Shown here in pieces: positions 55,184 through 63,618 of a DNA stretch of 64,000 bases. The translations under genes were made by a program, and so were the position numbers. Numbering within the stretch: position 1 is the stretch's first letter; each line of letters starts with the position of its first letter. Under the pieces are notes generated by a model. The model was not told the origin of the DNA. It ran no database searches and saw nothing but the letters and a program-made list of their open reading frames with translations. This stretch comes from Pseudolabrys sp. Root1462 (GTDB taxonomy: Bacteria; Pseudomonadota; Alphaproteobacteria; Rhizobiales; Xanthobacteraceae), in assembly GCF_001426945.1 (NCBI RefSeq), contig NZ_LMFS01000003.1, positions 3,094-67,093 of the forward strand. Reading direction: 5' to 3'.

Positions 55184-55207
55184 AAGGCCGGCACAACGGC
55201 CGGCCTT
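55184..55207 (-). terminator. Terminator after the GIY-YIG-like gene
   Basis: AAGGCCGGC, a 6-base loop and GCCGGCCTT form a perfect 9-bp stem; on the minus strand it ends in TTTTGC. It lies 23 bp past the stop of the gene at 55230. Confidence 0.75.
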
Positions 55208-55229
55208 CCTCAAATCGGTGCTGGTTTGC

Positions 55230-55598
55230 TCAGCCGGCGTTGCGCGCGCTGAAGCCCTGATCGAGGCGGCGGCGCCAGGCGCTCTGGCGCAGGCCGTGAA
55301 AGCGGCTCGCCGCGGTCTTGGCCTCGGCGCGGCTTGCGGTTGCGTAGGTGCGATATTCGAGATCGTTGACGGCCGACACCAGCGGTTGCTTGCCGAACAG
55401 GCGCGCCAGCGGGCTGGCGCCGCCATTGACCTTGAGTTCGGAGATTGCGTTGGCGACGTTGCGGGCGGAGCCGAACGCAACGACACGACCGGTCATCGTG
55501 TGGCGCACTTCATAGACGCCAGGACCGATCGGCGCTTCAACGACGCCACCGCTGTGCGCATCGGGAAAGCGCTTCCAAGTGCTCCAAGTCTGTACCAT
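55230..55598 (-). CDS. Small GIY-YIG-like protein, probably inactive
   Basis: This 122-residue protein has a segment GPGVYEVRHTMTGRVVAFGSARNVANAISEL (residues 25-55) that follows the GIY-YIG layout of UvrC and homing nucleases, with GVY at 27-29 and AFG at 41-43. The catalytic Tyr of YIG is replaced and the usual Arg/Glu residues are not obvious. It is probably a structural relative without nuclease activity. The C-terminus is Arg-rich (RRRLD). It is monocistronic with a good terminator. Confidence 0.6.
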   Translation of the reverse strand: MVQTWSTWKRFPDAHSGGVVEAPIGPGVYEVRHTMTGRVVAFGSARNVANAISELKVNGGASPLARLFGKQPLVSAVNDLEYRTYATASRAEAKTAASRFHGLRQSAWRRRLDQGFSARNAG

Positions 55599-55785
55599 AG
55601 CGAGAAATCCTTACGCGACACCGGACGGCGACCCACGCGAGAACTCGTCACCTAAGCATTGGTTCCCCTAGGTCAATACCGGGTGTTGATAAATATCACT
55701 TCCGATAAAATTTAACCGGCAGGAATACCGATGCCGTGTTGCCGGTCACAAAAACCGCGGCAGTCGATTTCGCCACCGGATAGCG

Positions 55786-56634
55786 CTAATGGCCGGGCAG
55801 CACAAGGATTTTCGGCTTCACCGGCATCGTCGCCTTGGACAGGACGACCGACGGCACAGCGAGCGTTTCGATATCCCATTCCTGCTTCATGCGTTCCAGA
55901 AAACGATTGAGCGAATACGTGTTGAAATAATGCATGGGAATGAGCAGCGGCGCCTTCAGCGCATGCAGCACCTCGACCATGCCGTCGAGATCGAGCGTGT
56001 AGCTGCCGTCGACCGGCACCATGACCACATCGACGCGGCCCATCTCATCGAGTTGCTGTTGCGTCAGCGTGCCGTGCAGATGGCCGAGATGCGCGACGCA
56101 TAGGCTGGCGATTTCGAAGATGAAAATCGAGTTGCCGTGACGCTCGACGGTGCCGCTGAAAGTGCGGATGTTCGTGGGGACGTTGCGAACGCGAACATCC
56201 TTGTAAGTAAGATCGATGCGCGCCGGCTTCTCGTCGTCGGCCCAGCCGCGCAGCACATGCGCAATGCCCGCATCCGGATGCGACGTATAGTGGGTCGAGT
56301 GCGCGTGGTTCATCGTGACGATGTCGGGCGTCACCAGCGGCCTGACGTAGTCGTTGTAATCCGTGGCGATGCGCACGAGCTGCGGGCTCTCGAGCAGGAA
56401 GGTCGCGTGCCCCACGTAAGTGATACGCATCTGATCGGCGTTGAGCGCGGCAAGCCTCATCGAAGCCGGCTGGAACAGCGGCGAACGCGATGCGATCAGG
56501 CCCGGACAGCCCTCGCGCATTTCGGGCTTGCCCTCCGGCTTGGCGGGAGCAGCGCCTTGCGCGACCGCATCGCTGAGCGGAGCCAGCGCCAGGCCCGCGG
56601 CCAGCAGCGCCATCTTCAGAATCGAGCCGACCAT
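55786..56634 (-). CDS. MBL-fold metallo-hydrolase-like protein, exported
   Basis: This is a 282-residue protein with a signal peptide (about 1-26, LLAAGLALAPLSDAVA). The metal motif is MNHAHSTHYTS, where His110, His112 and His115 line up with HxHxDH but the Asp is Thr. VAHLGHLHG and a late PMHYFNTYSL give further His ligands. It resembles the UlaG-like lactonase branch. The ATG at 56634 was chosen for the signal peptide; the frame reaches 56667. It is probably a periplasmic hydrolase. Confidence 0.82.
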   Translation of the reverse strand: MVGSILKMALLAAGLALAPLSDAVAQGAAPAKPEGKPEMREGCPGLIASRSPLFQPASMRLAALNADQMRITYVGHATFLLESPQLVRIATDYNDYVRPLVTPDIVTMNHAHSTHYTSHPDAGIAHVLRGWADDEKPARIDLTYKDVRVRNVPTNIRTFSGTVERHGNSIFIFEIASLCVAHLGHLHGTLTQQQLDEMGRVDVVMVPVDGSYTLDLDGMVEVLHALKAPLLIPMHYFNTYSLNRFLERMKQEWDIETLAVPSVVLSKATMPVKPKILVLPGH

Positions 56635-56762
56635 TTCACACCACCCGTGCTCGTCCGGCGGTGTCAATCTGACATGGAATGGAAAGGCGGGCTACCGGCC
56701 TCACGCCAAAATGAAAGCGGCGCCGAACTGGCGCCGCTGACGAAGGCCCGTGACCGATCGCG

Positions 56763-57782
56763 CTATTCGAAGTAGCGCCGGTCGCGCATCGAGACGATGA
56801 TACCCTTCGGCGTTTGCACGACCCAACGGCCATCGAGACGGCGGATCGATTCCACCGGACCAAGCCCAGGCAGCGGCGCGCCGGGCACGATCTGATAGAC
56901 GTCGCCGAACTGGCCCTGCACGTAGACGTAGCCGTTCGAGGCGCCGCGGATCGACCAGTTCCGAATGATCGCGGGACGCACCGGCTGGACCGAAGCGGGA
57001 ATGGCCGGCGGTACGACATTGGCCGTGGCGACGCGCAAGGGCGCCGGGCGCGGCGTCGGCACGTCGGCGACAGCGGTCGCTGGCGTGGCCGCGGGCGTCG
57101 TGGTCTGCGGCGCCGAGATCGAGCCGGTGACATCCGACTCTTTCTTCATCTGTTCGCTCTGCTCGTGCAGCTTCTTCTCAAGGCTCGCAGTCTGAATCTG
57201 CGCGCGCTTATTGGCCGCATCCAGATTGGCCTTCAGCGTCGTCACTTCCTTGGCGAGCTTGGCCACCGACTGCTGCATGGCCTTGTTTTCTTCCTGCGCC
57301 GCGATGTTGACCTGCGGCTTATCCGCGAGGCCGCCGGTCGCGTAGGCGCCGACAACGGCGCCGAGCGCGGCGCCGATGGCAACCGATGCGGCGAGCCGCA
57401 TGGTGCGCCAGTGCCGGGGCTTCAGCGTCGAGCGACGCTGCGGCTTGTCGTCGCCATTGAGCGGCTCGAACGGCGCCTCATCGGCGAAGTCCGATTTCGT
57501 CATAGGCACCAGCGCCCGCAGCGGCGCGCGCAAAGTCGCGCTGTTGGCGGCTTCGACTTCAGGCTCGGCCTTCGGCGCGGAGGTTTCTTCCTCGATCGCG
57601 ACCGGTTCGGAGATCGCGGGCGAAACCGAAGGCGACTCGACGTCCGGCAGGTCGCGCTTGGCGCTGGTCGCCGAGCTCTCGGCCGTCACATCCGGCGGCG
57701 TCGGCGGCACTGCGCCGGGATTGTCACCCTTCGGATCGAATTTGGATTCGAATTTTGGGTCGAATTCGTCGCGGTCGGCCAT
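56763..57782 (-). CDS. Single-pass membrane protein with coiled coil
   Basis: This is a 339-residue protein. A long acidic, Pro/Ser/Glu-rich cytoplasmic region (about 1-125) precedes one membrane helix (about 130-150, AASVAIGAALGAVVGAYATGG) and then a coiled coil (about 165-205, EENKAMQQSVAKLAKEVTTLKANL). A Pro-rich stretch and a C-terminal beta-rich domain (GYVYVQGQFGDVYQIVPG, GRWVVQTPKGIIVSMRDRRYFE) follow. No family name is recognised, but this layout is common in rhizobia. The start at 57782 has GGAG seven bases upstream. Confidence 0.7.
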   Translation of the reverse strand: MADRDEFDPKFESKFDPKGDNPGAVPPTPPDVTAESSATSAKRDLPDVESPSVSPAISEPVAIEEETSAPKAEPEVEAANSATLRAPLRALVPMTKSDFADEAPFEPLNGDDKPQRRSTLKPRHWRTMRLAASVAIGAALGAVVGAYATGGLADKPQVNIAAQEENKAMQQSVAKLAKEVTTLKANLDAANKRAQIQTASLEKKLHEQSEQMKKESDVTGSISAPQTTTPAATPATAVADVPTPRPAPLRVATANVVPPAIPASVQPVRPAIIRNWSIRGASNGYVYVQGQFGDVYQIVPGAPLPGLGPVESIRRLDGRWVVQTPKGIIVSMRDRRYFE

Positions 57783-57808
57783 GGCCATGCTCCGGCAGGT
57801 GTTCACCG

Positions 57809-57843
57809 ATTGGTAACCACGTTCGGGTTACCAATTGGTTACC
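57809..57843. promoter_or_regulatory. Triple GGTTACC motif with inverted repeat
   Basis: ATTGGTAACC (57809-57818) and GGTTACCAAT (57826-57835) are a perfect 10-bp inverted repeat, and a third GGTTACC follows at 57837-57843. The cluster lies 27 bp before the start of the coiled-coil gene and between it and adenosine kinase. It looks like a multi-site operator; a hairpin role is also possible. Confidence 0.55.
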
Positions 57844-57868
57844 GGAGCTGGATGGCTCGGCCAGCGGC

Positions 57869-58870
57869 CTACAAAGCGAGGCCGCGTTCCGCCGCCAGCG
57901 CCTTCAGCGAGACCGCCGGGCGGGCGCCGATGTGCTGGATGACTTCGGCCGCGGCGAGACCGCCGAGCCGGGCCGCGGTGCGGTGATCCTTGCCGCGGGC
58001 GAGGCCGACGAGGAAACCGGCCGCGAACAGATCGCCAGCACCGGTCGCGTCCGCCACCTGCTGAACCGGCGCCGCCGGCACTGCTTCGATCCGGTCCGGC
58101 GTGACGACGACGCAGCCCTTTTCGCTGCGGGTCACGACGGCGAGCTTGGCTTCCTTCTGCAGCGCCATGCTGGCGACGGCGAAATCGGAGGTCTCATAGA
58201 GACTGTGCAGTTCGTGTTCATTGGCAAACACGATATCGACGGTGCCCTTGCGGATGAGGTCGAAGAATTCGCCGCGATAGCGATCGACGCAGAACGAATC
58301 CGACAGCGTGAGCGCGACGCGGCGGCCGTTCTTGTGGGCGATATCGGCGGCCTTGACGAAAGCTTCCTTGGCCTGCGGCGGGTCCCACAGATAGCCTTCG
58401 AGATAGACCACTTCCGCCGCGGCGACCTGCGCCTCATCGATGTCGCTTGGGCGCAGATCCTGCGCCGCGCCGAGATAGGTGTTCATGGTGCGCTCGCCGT
58501 CGGGCGTGACCATGATGTAGCAGCGCGCGGTCGAAGCACCGTCGTTCGCCGGCTTGGTATCGAAAGCGACGCGCAGCGAACGGATATCGTGCGCGAAGGC
58601 CTTGCCGAGAACGTCGTCCTTGACCTTGCCGACAAAGGCGGCGCGGGCCCCGAAACTCGCCACGCCGGCGATCGTGTTGGCGGCCGAGCCGCCCGAGGAT
58701 TCGGTCGCCGGCCCCATGGCGTCGTAGATCGCCTGGGCGCGCGCCTCGTCAATCAACGTCATGGCCCCTTTCTGCATGCCCTGCGCGACCAGAAAGTCGT
58801 CGTCGGCGCGAGCAATGACGTCGACGATGGCGTTGCCAATGCCGAGCACGTCGTAGCGGGAAGCGGTCAT
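57869..58870 (-). CDS. PfkB-family kinase, adenosine kinase type
   Basis: This 333-residue ribokinase-fold enzyme has the substrate region GNAIVDVIARADDDFL and SSGGSAANTIAGVASFG at the N-terminus. The PfkB signature DATGAGDLFAAGFLVGLA near residues 280-297 carries the catalytic Asp. Alphaproteobacterial members of this group are usually called adenosine kinases and recycle adenosine to AMP; other sugars are possible. It is monocistronic. Confidence 0.9.
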   Translation of the reverse strand: MTASRYDVLGIGNAIVDVIARADDDFLVAQGMQKGAMTLIDEARAQAIYDAMGPATESSGGSAANTIAGVASFGARAAFVGKVKDDVLGKAFAHDIRSLRVAFDTKPANDGASTARCYIMVTPDGERTMNTYLGAAQDLRPSDIDEAQVAAAEVVYLEGYLWDPPQAKEAFVKAADIAHKNGRRVALTLSDSFCVDRYRGEFFDLIRKGTVDIVFANEHELHSLYETSDFAVASMALQKEAKLAVVTRSEKGCVVVTPDRIEAVPAAPVQQVADATGAGDLFAAGFLVGLARGKDHRTAARLGGLAAAEVIQHIGARPAVSLKALAAERGLAL

Positions 58871-58999
58871 GCGATACCTCGTTAAATTAAAGCGGGCGCA
58901 CTATAGCGGCGCACGGCGGCGAGGCAATGCGCGACCACCGGTGGGCAGCCAGCGCGCCTCCTGACCTTATGCTTATCCGAGGGACGGAAAGTGCCAGCA

Positions 59000-59116
59000 T
59001 CAGTGCGGCGGCGGGAGCCGATTCAGCACTTCCAGACTCCACCAGAGAAAGTAGCCGCCGATCAGGATGCCGAGGCCGACTTTCACCAGCTGGATGATCA
59101 GTTCGTCTTTGGTCAT
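59000..59116 (-). CDS. 38-residue membrane microprotein
   Basis: A short frame of 38 codons reads [20 protein letters not shown], then [19 protein letters not shown] charged start, one membrane helix (about 8-28) and a polar Pro/His end make a believable single-pass small protein. AGGG precedes the ATG at 59116 at suitable spacing. It lies between adenosine kinase and trpS and has no recognised family. Confidence 0.65.
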   Translation of the reverse strand: MTKDELIIQLVKVGLGILIGGYFLWWSLEVLNRLPPPH

Positions 59117-59245
59117 TTGAAGCCCTACCGCGTCGCTCGTGCGTCACCTATAGCGGCATGCGCCGCCCCGGAAAACCCGGGCGGGGTTGCGCGCCAAACG
59201 CCATTATGCGATGTCGCCCGCCACAATCCGCCCGGAGTGAGCTTC

Positions 59246-60283
59246 ATGTCGTTCAAGGAACTGGTGTTTTCCGGCGTCCAGCCGACCGGCAATCTGCACC
59301 TCGGCAACTACCTGGGCGCGATCACGAAATTCGTGGCGCTGCAGGAAACCCACGACTGCATCTACTGCGTCGTCGACATGCACGCGATCACGGTCTGGCA
59401 GGACCCCGCGGAGCTCACCCGCAACACCCGCGAAGTCACCGCGGCCTTCATCGCCGCCGGCATCGATCCCAAGAAGCACATCGTCTTCAACCAGAGCCAG
59501 GTGACGGCGCATGCCGAACTCGCCTGGATCTTCAATTGCGTCGCCCGCATCGGCTGGCTCAACCGTATGACGCAATTCAAGGAGAAGGCCGGCAAGGATC
59601 GCGAAAACGCGTCGGTCGGTCTCTATGTTTATCCGAGCCTGATGGCCGCCGACATTCTGGCCTATCGCGCCACGCACGTGCCGGTCGGCGAAGACCAGAA
59701 GCAGCATCTCGAACTCGCGCGCGACATCGCGCAGAAATTCAACAACGACTATGGCGACTCGATCCGCGCGCACGGTTTCGGCGACATGTTCTTCCCGCTG
59801 CCGGAGCCGATCATCCAGGGCCCGGCCACACGCGTGATGAGTCTGCGCGACGGTTCGAAGAAAATGTCCAAGTCGGAGCCATCCGATTACTCGCGCATCA
59901 ACCTGACCGACGATGCCGATGCCATCGCGCAAAAGATTCGCAAGGCCAAGACCGATCCAGAACCGCTGCCCAGCGAACTGAAGGGCCTCGAACCGCGCCC
60001 GGAAGCCGACAATCTGGTCGGCATCTTCGCAGCGCTCGACAACAAGACCAAGGCCGACGTGCTGCGCGATTTCGGCGGCGCACAGTTCTCCGGCTTCAAG
60101 TCGGCGCTGGTCGATCTCGCCGTCGCCAAGCTCGGTCCGATCGGCGCCGAGATGAAAAAGTTGGTGCAGGATTCGGCTTATATCGACGCCGTGCTTGCGG
60201 ACGGGGCGCAGCGGGCGGCGGCGATCGCCGACCCGAACATGAAAGCCGTGAAAGACATCGTCGGCTTCGTGCGGCGGAGATAA
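59246..60283 (+). CDS. trpS: Tryptophanyl-tRNA synthetase
   Basis: This 345-residue class I aminoacyl-tRNA synthetase charges tRNA-Trp. The HIGH-like motif is in [16 protein letters not shown] near the start, and the KMSKS loop is present as [17 protein letters not shown] and [17 protein letters not shown] are further TrpS landmarks. The ATG at 59246 has GGAG ten bases upstream; the frame runs to 58991 without support. It is the first gene of a plus-strand block ending at rimI. Confidence 0.96.
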   Translation: MSFKELVFSGVQPTGNLHLGNYLGAITKFVALQETHDCIYCVVDMHAITVWQDPAELTRNTREVTAAFIAAGIDPKKHIVFNQSQVTAHAELAWIFNCVARIGWLNRMTQFKEKAGKDRENASVGLYVYPSLMAADILAYRATHVPVGEDQKQHLELARDIAQKFNNDYGDSIRAHGFGDMFFPLPEPIIQGPATRVMSLRDGSKKMSKSEPSDYSRINLTDDADAIAQKIRKAKTDPEPLPSELKGLEPRPEADNLVGIFAALDNKTKADVLRDFGGAQFSGFKSALVDLAVAKLGPIGAEMKKLVQDSAYIDAVLADGAQRAAAIADPNMKAVKDIVGFVRRR

Positions 60284-60451
60284 CGCTAAACGCGCGAATC
60301 AGGACGGGCGCTGCGCAAAATGCAGGCAAAGCGCGAGGCAGGCGAGGCTTGTCGGCGCCCGCCATGGCATGCCACCATTGGCTGCTTGTGCATCCTTATG
60401 TCTGCCGACAATTCACCTGCCGACATCCCGGCCAACGCGTGAGGAGCCCCG

Positions 60452-60946
60452 ATGCCGAAGAAGCGCCGCAGCAACGAGGCCGGTCACAAACGCAAGTATC
60501 TTGTCGTCATCGACGATTCCGAAGAGTGCGATCGCGCCGTGTTCTGGGCAGCGACGCGCGCAGCGCGCACCAAGTCGCACATCGTTATGCTGCGCGTCAT
60601 CGATACCAGCGAGCGCAGCCAGCAATGGCTCGGCGTCGCCGACATCATGAAGGCCGAGGCGATGGAGGCGGCTAATGCCGCACTCGACAAATACGCTGCG
60701 CGCGCCAAGAAGATCACGCATCAGGCACCCGACCGCGTTATCCGCGAAGGCGCGATTGCCGATGAAATCCTCAAGCTGATCGAAGAGGACGATGACATCG
60801 GCATTCTGGTGCTCGCCGCCGCTACCGGCAAGGAAGGGCCGGGCCCGTTGATTTCCAATCTGCCGAAAACTGCCGGCACATTCCCCATTCCGGTCGCCAT
60901 CGTGCCGGGCACGCTGAATGACGAGGAACTGGAGGCGATGGCATAA
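60452..60946 (+). CDS. Universal stress protein
   Basis: This is a 164-residue UspA-fold protein (YLVVIDDSEECDRAVFWAATRAA at the start, IREGAIADEILKLIEEDDDIGILVLAA in the middle). The ATP-loop GxxGx(9)G(S/T) pattern is only partly visible, near GKEGPGPLISNLPKTAG, so nucleotide binding is uncertain. GAGGAG precedes the ATG. It follows trpS by 168 bp, an order common in Bradyrhizobium-like genomes. Confidence 0.88.
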   Translation: MPKKRRSNEAGHKRKYLVVIDDSEECDRAVFWAATRAARTKSHIVMLRVIDTSERSQQWLGVADIMKAEAMEAANAALDKYAARAKKITHQAPDRVIREGAIADEILKLIEEDDDIGILVLAAATGKEGPGPLISNLPKTAGTFPIPVAIVPGTLNDEELEAMA

Positions 60947-60962
60947 GCCATCGATCGCGCCC

Positions 60963-61643
60963 GTGTCGCGCGCCGTCCGCCTGCTCGATCTGGTCCAGCT
61001 GCTTCGCCGCCGCCGTCAACCCGTGCGCGGCCAGGAACTGGCGCGCGAACTTTCGATCAGCCTGCGCACGCTCTATCGCGACATCGCCAGCCTGCAGGCG
61101 CAAGGCGCGCCTATCGATGGCGAACCCGGACTCGGCTACGTGCTGCGGCCCGGCTTCACGCTACCGCCGCTGATGTTCACCGAGGACGAGGTCGAGGCCT
61201 TGATGCTCGGCTCGCACTGGGTGGCCGAGATCGGCGATCCGCGCCTCGCGCAGGCGGCGATGGACGTCATGGCCAAGGTCGCCGCCGTGTTGCCACCCGA
61301 TCGCCGCGCGCAGTTCGACTGTCCAAGCCTATTAATCGTGGCGCGCCGCAACAATCTCACTGCGATGGCGCCTATCCGCGATGCGATCCGTCGTGAGCGC
61401 AAGCTGGAGATCGATTATCGCGACGCCGGCAGCGCCGCCACGCACCGCACGATCTGGCCCTTCGCCGTAGGTTTCTTTGAAGAAGCGCGCATTGTCGTCG
61501 CCTGGTGCGAATTGCGTCAGGACTATCGCCATTTTCGCATCGACCGCATTGGCAATCTGCTCGAGACCGACGCGCGCTATCCGAAGCGCCGCGCCGTCAT
61601 GCTGAAGGACTGGCAGAAGCTGATGGGCATTGGCCCGCGGTAG
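60963..61643 (+). CDS. YafY-type HTH/WYL transcriptional regulator
   Basis: This 226-residue regulator has an N-terminal HTH_11 domain (VSRAVRLLDLVQLLRRRRQPVRGQELARELSISLRTLYRDI, about 1-45) and a WYL-type sensor domain toward the C-terminus (RKLEIDYRDAGS and WPFAVGFFEEARIVVAWCELR). The GTG at 60963 gives the family's usual start; the ATG at 60918 overlaps the usp gene. YafY regulators often sit beside a VOC gene, as here. Confidence 0.88.
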   Translation: MSRAVRLLDLVQLLRRRRQPVRGQELARELSISLRTLYRDIASLQAQGAPIDGEPGLGYVLRPGFTLPPLMFTEDEVEALMLGSHWVAEIGDPRLAQAAMDVMAKVAAVLPPDRRAQFDCPSLLIVARRNNLTAMAPIRDAIRRERKLEIDYRDAGSAATHRTIWPFAVGFFEEARIVVAWCELRQDYRHFRIDRIGNLLETDARYPKRRAVMLKDWQKLMGIGPR

Positions 61644-61725
61644 CCCGGTCGGAATGACGCCACTGCTCCTGACAAAAACTGACAGCGAGCAGTCGTAGGT
61701 TGTCCCCATTCAGAGGAGAACCAAC

Positions 61726-62094
61726 ATGCTGCCTTTCGGACTCGTCGTGCTCTACGTCAGTGACATCGCCGCCAGCACGCATTTCTATCGCGGACTGCTC
61801 GGCACCGAGCCGGTCGAATCGTCGGCCAATTTCACCATGTTCCCGATGCCGCCGGTCATGCTCGGCCTGTGGAAGCGGGACGAGGTCAAACCGGCTCCGG
61901 CCGGCGCGCCGGGCGCCCTGGAACTTGATTTCACCATGGACAGTACCAAGGCCGTGCTCGACTACCATAGCGAATGGGTCAAACGCGGCCTCAAGATCGC
62001 TCAAGAGCCGGTGGAAATGGATTTCGGCCATACCTTCGTGGCGCTCGACCCGGACGGCCACCGCCTGCGCGTGCTAGCGCCCAACGCCTCTTGA
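61726..62094 (+). CDS. VOC superfamily protein (glyoxalase/bleomycin-resistance fold)
   Basis: This 122-residue protein has the paired beta-alpha-beta-beta-beta layout of VOC proteins (VVLYVSDIAASTHFYRGLLG at the start and FVALDPDGHRLRVLAP at the end). Metal ligands are not fully clear. GAGGAG precedes the ATG. It follows the YafY regulator by 82 bp and is probably its target or partner. The reaction is unknown. Confidence 0.88.
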   Translation: MLPFGLVVLYVSDIAASTHFYRGLLGTEPVESSANFTMFPMPPVMLGLWKRDEVKPAPAGAPGALELDFTMDSTKAVLDYHSEWVKRGLKIAQEPVEMDFGHTFVALDPDGHRLRVLAPNAS

Positions 62095-62190
62095 CCGGCG
62101 CTAGCGGTCCGGTTGACCCGTTCCGCCAAAACTCCCATGTAAGAGGGGTCCGCCGGGCCTTGAACCCGGGCGGGATGGGAGATTTGAGCC

Positions 62191-62748
62191 ATGTTCATCC
62201 AGACCGAAGCGACGCCGAATCCAGCGACGCTAAAATTCCTGCCGGGCAAGCCGGTGCTAGAGGCCGGCACGCTCGACATGCCGAGCCGTGAAGCCGCGGC
62301 GCAGTCGCCGCTCGCCGAAAAGCTGTTCGACATTCCGAATGTCGGCGGCGTCTTCTTCGGCGCCGATTTCATCTCGGTGACCAAGAGCGATGGCGACTGG
62401 CAGCAGATGAAGCCGGCGATCCTCGGCGCCATTATGGAACACTACATGTCCGGCGCGCCAATCGTGAACAACGGCAGCGATGCAAGCGCAGGTGACGACG
62501 AATTCTTCGACGCCGCCGACACCGAGACTGTCGCGACGATCAAGGACCTGATCGAGACCCGCGTCCGCCCGGCGGTGGCCGGCGACGGCGGCGACATTAC
62601 CTTCCGCGGCTTCAAGGAAGGCGTCGTCTTCCTGCAGATGAAGGGCGCGTGTTCGGGTTGCCCATCTTCCACGGCGACGCTGCAGCACGGCATTCAGAAC
62701 CTGCTCAGGCACTTCGTACCCGAAGTCACGGAAGTCCGGCCGGTCTAG
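62191..62748 (+). CDS. NifU-like Fe-S scaffold/carrier (Nfu type)
   Basis: This is a 185-residue protein with an Nfu N-terminal domain (TEATPNPATLKFLPG) and a C-terminal NifU domain (about 110-180) carrying the cluster motif GACSGCPSS (CxxC). It transfers or holds [4Fe-4S] clusters for apo-proteins. It is part of the conserved block before tsaB-rimI; the YafY/VOC pair is inserted upstream. Confidence 0.92.
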   Translation: MFIQTEATPNPATLKFLPGKPVLEAGTLDMPSREAAAQSPLAEKLFDIPNVGGVFFGADFISVTKSDGDWQQMKPAILGAIMEHYMSGAPIVNNGSDASAGDDEFFDAADTETVATIKDLIETRVRPAVAGDGGDITFRGFKEGVVFLQMKGACSGCPSSTATLQHGIQNLLRHFVPEVTEVRPV

Positions 62749-62777
62749 GTTCACCGGCGGGTACAAAGCCAACTTTC

Positions 62778-62897
62778 GTCATGGCCGGGCATAGCCCGTC
62801 AAAAACGGGCGTCACCGCCCTCTTGTCCCGGCCGTCAACGTCTTTATGGGTTATCATAAGGCAAGACGTGGATGCCCGGCACATGGCCGGGCATGGC
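62778..62897. repeat. Intergenic repeat related to 53617-53740
   Basis: This 120-bp element starts GTCATGGCCGGGC and ends GGCCGGGCATGGC. It includes AAGACGTGGATGCCCGGCACA, which matches the block AAGACGTGGATGGCCGGGACA of the element at 53617-53740. The hairpin GCCCGT-CAAAA-ACGGGC is internal. It sits between the nifU-like gene and tsaB. Confidence 0.65.
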
Positions 62898-62931
62898 GCT
62901 GCTGGTTCTCGTTGTCCGGGCAAAGCTACCC

Positions 62932-63618
62932 ATGCGCCTTCTCGCCATCGATACCGCGCTTGAAGCGTGCTCCGTTGCCCTGCTCGACGGCGACACTGTT
63001 GCCGCGCAGGAAACGCAGGCCATGGCACGAGGCCATGCCGAGGCGCTGATGCCGATGCTGGCGCGCCTGCAAGAGAATGCCGCGTTTTACTTCGCCGTCA
63101 TCGATCGCATTGCTGTCACCGTCGGGCCCGGCAGTTTCACCGGGCTGCGCGTCGGCATATCGGCGGCGCGCGGCATCGCCCTCGCTACGGCCAAGCCTGT
63201 CGTCGGCATCACCACGCTTGAAGCGCTAGCCGCGCCGCTGATTGCCGGCGACGCGTCATCGCCGGTCGTGTCGGTCATCGACGCCCGTCACAATCATGTC
63301 TACCTGCAGGCCTTCGGCACCGACGGCGATGATCTGGTCAGTCCGCGCGTCGTGTCCCTCGCCGAGGCGATCGAATTGGTTATGCCGCTGCGGCCCCGCC
63401 TCGTGGGCAATGGCGCGGCGATGCTCGCGGCGGCCTGGCCGCCCGGCGAGGCGCCGCCAGCCGGTATCGACCAGCAAGCCGCGCCGATGATCGAATGGGT
63501 CGGCCGTCTGGGCCAGCTTGCCGATATCGCCGCGGCACCGCCGAAGCCGTTCTATCTGCGCGCGCCGGACGCGCAGCCGCCGACTCCCGCGCTCGCGGCG
63601 CAAGCGGCACGGCCATGA
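62932..63618 (+). CDS. tsaB: tRNA threonylcarbamoyladenosine biosynthesis protein TsaB
   Basis: This 228-residue actin-fold partner of TsaD is needed for t6A modification of tRNAs reading ANN codons. LLAIDTALEACSVALLDG at the start and VTVGPGSFTGLRVGISAARGIALA in the first half are TsaB signatures. The ATG at 62932 gives the usual start; the frame extends to 62872 through the repeat. It overlaps rimI by 4 bp (ATGA). Confidence 0.95.
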   Translation: MRLLAIDTALEACSVALLDGDTVAAQETQAMARGHAEALMPMLARLQENAAFYFAVIDRIAVTVGPGSFTGLRVGISAARGIALATAKPVVGITTLEALAAPLIAGDASSPVVSVIDARHNHVYLQAFGTDGDDLVSPRVVSLAEAIELVMPLRPRLVGNGAAMLAAAWPPGEAPPAGIDQQAAPMIEWVGRLGQLADIAAAPPKPFYLRAPDAQPPTPALAAQAARP

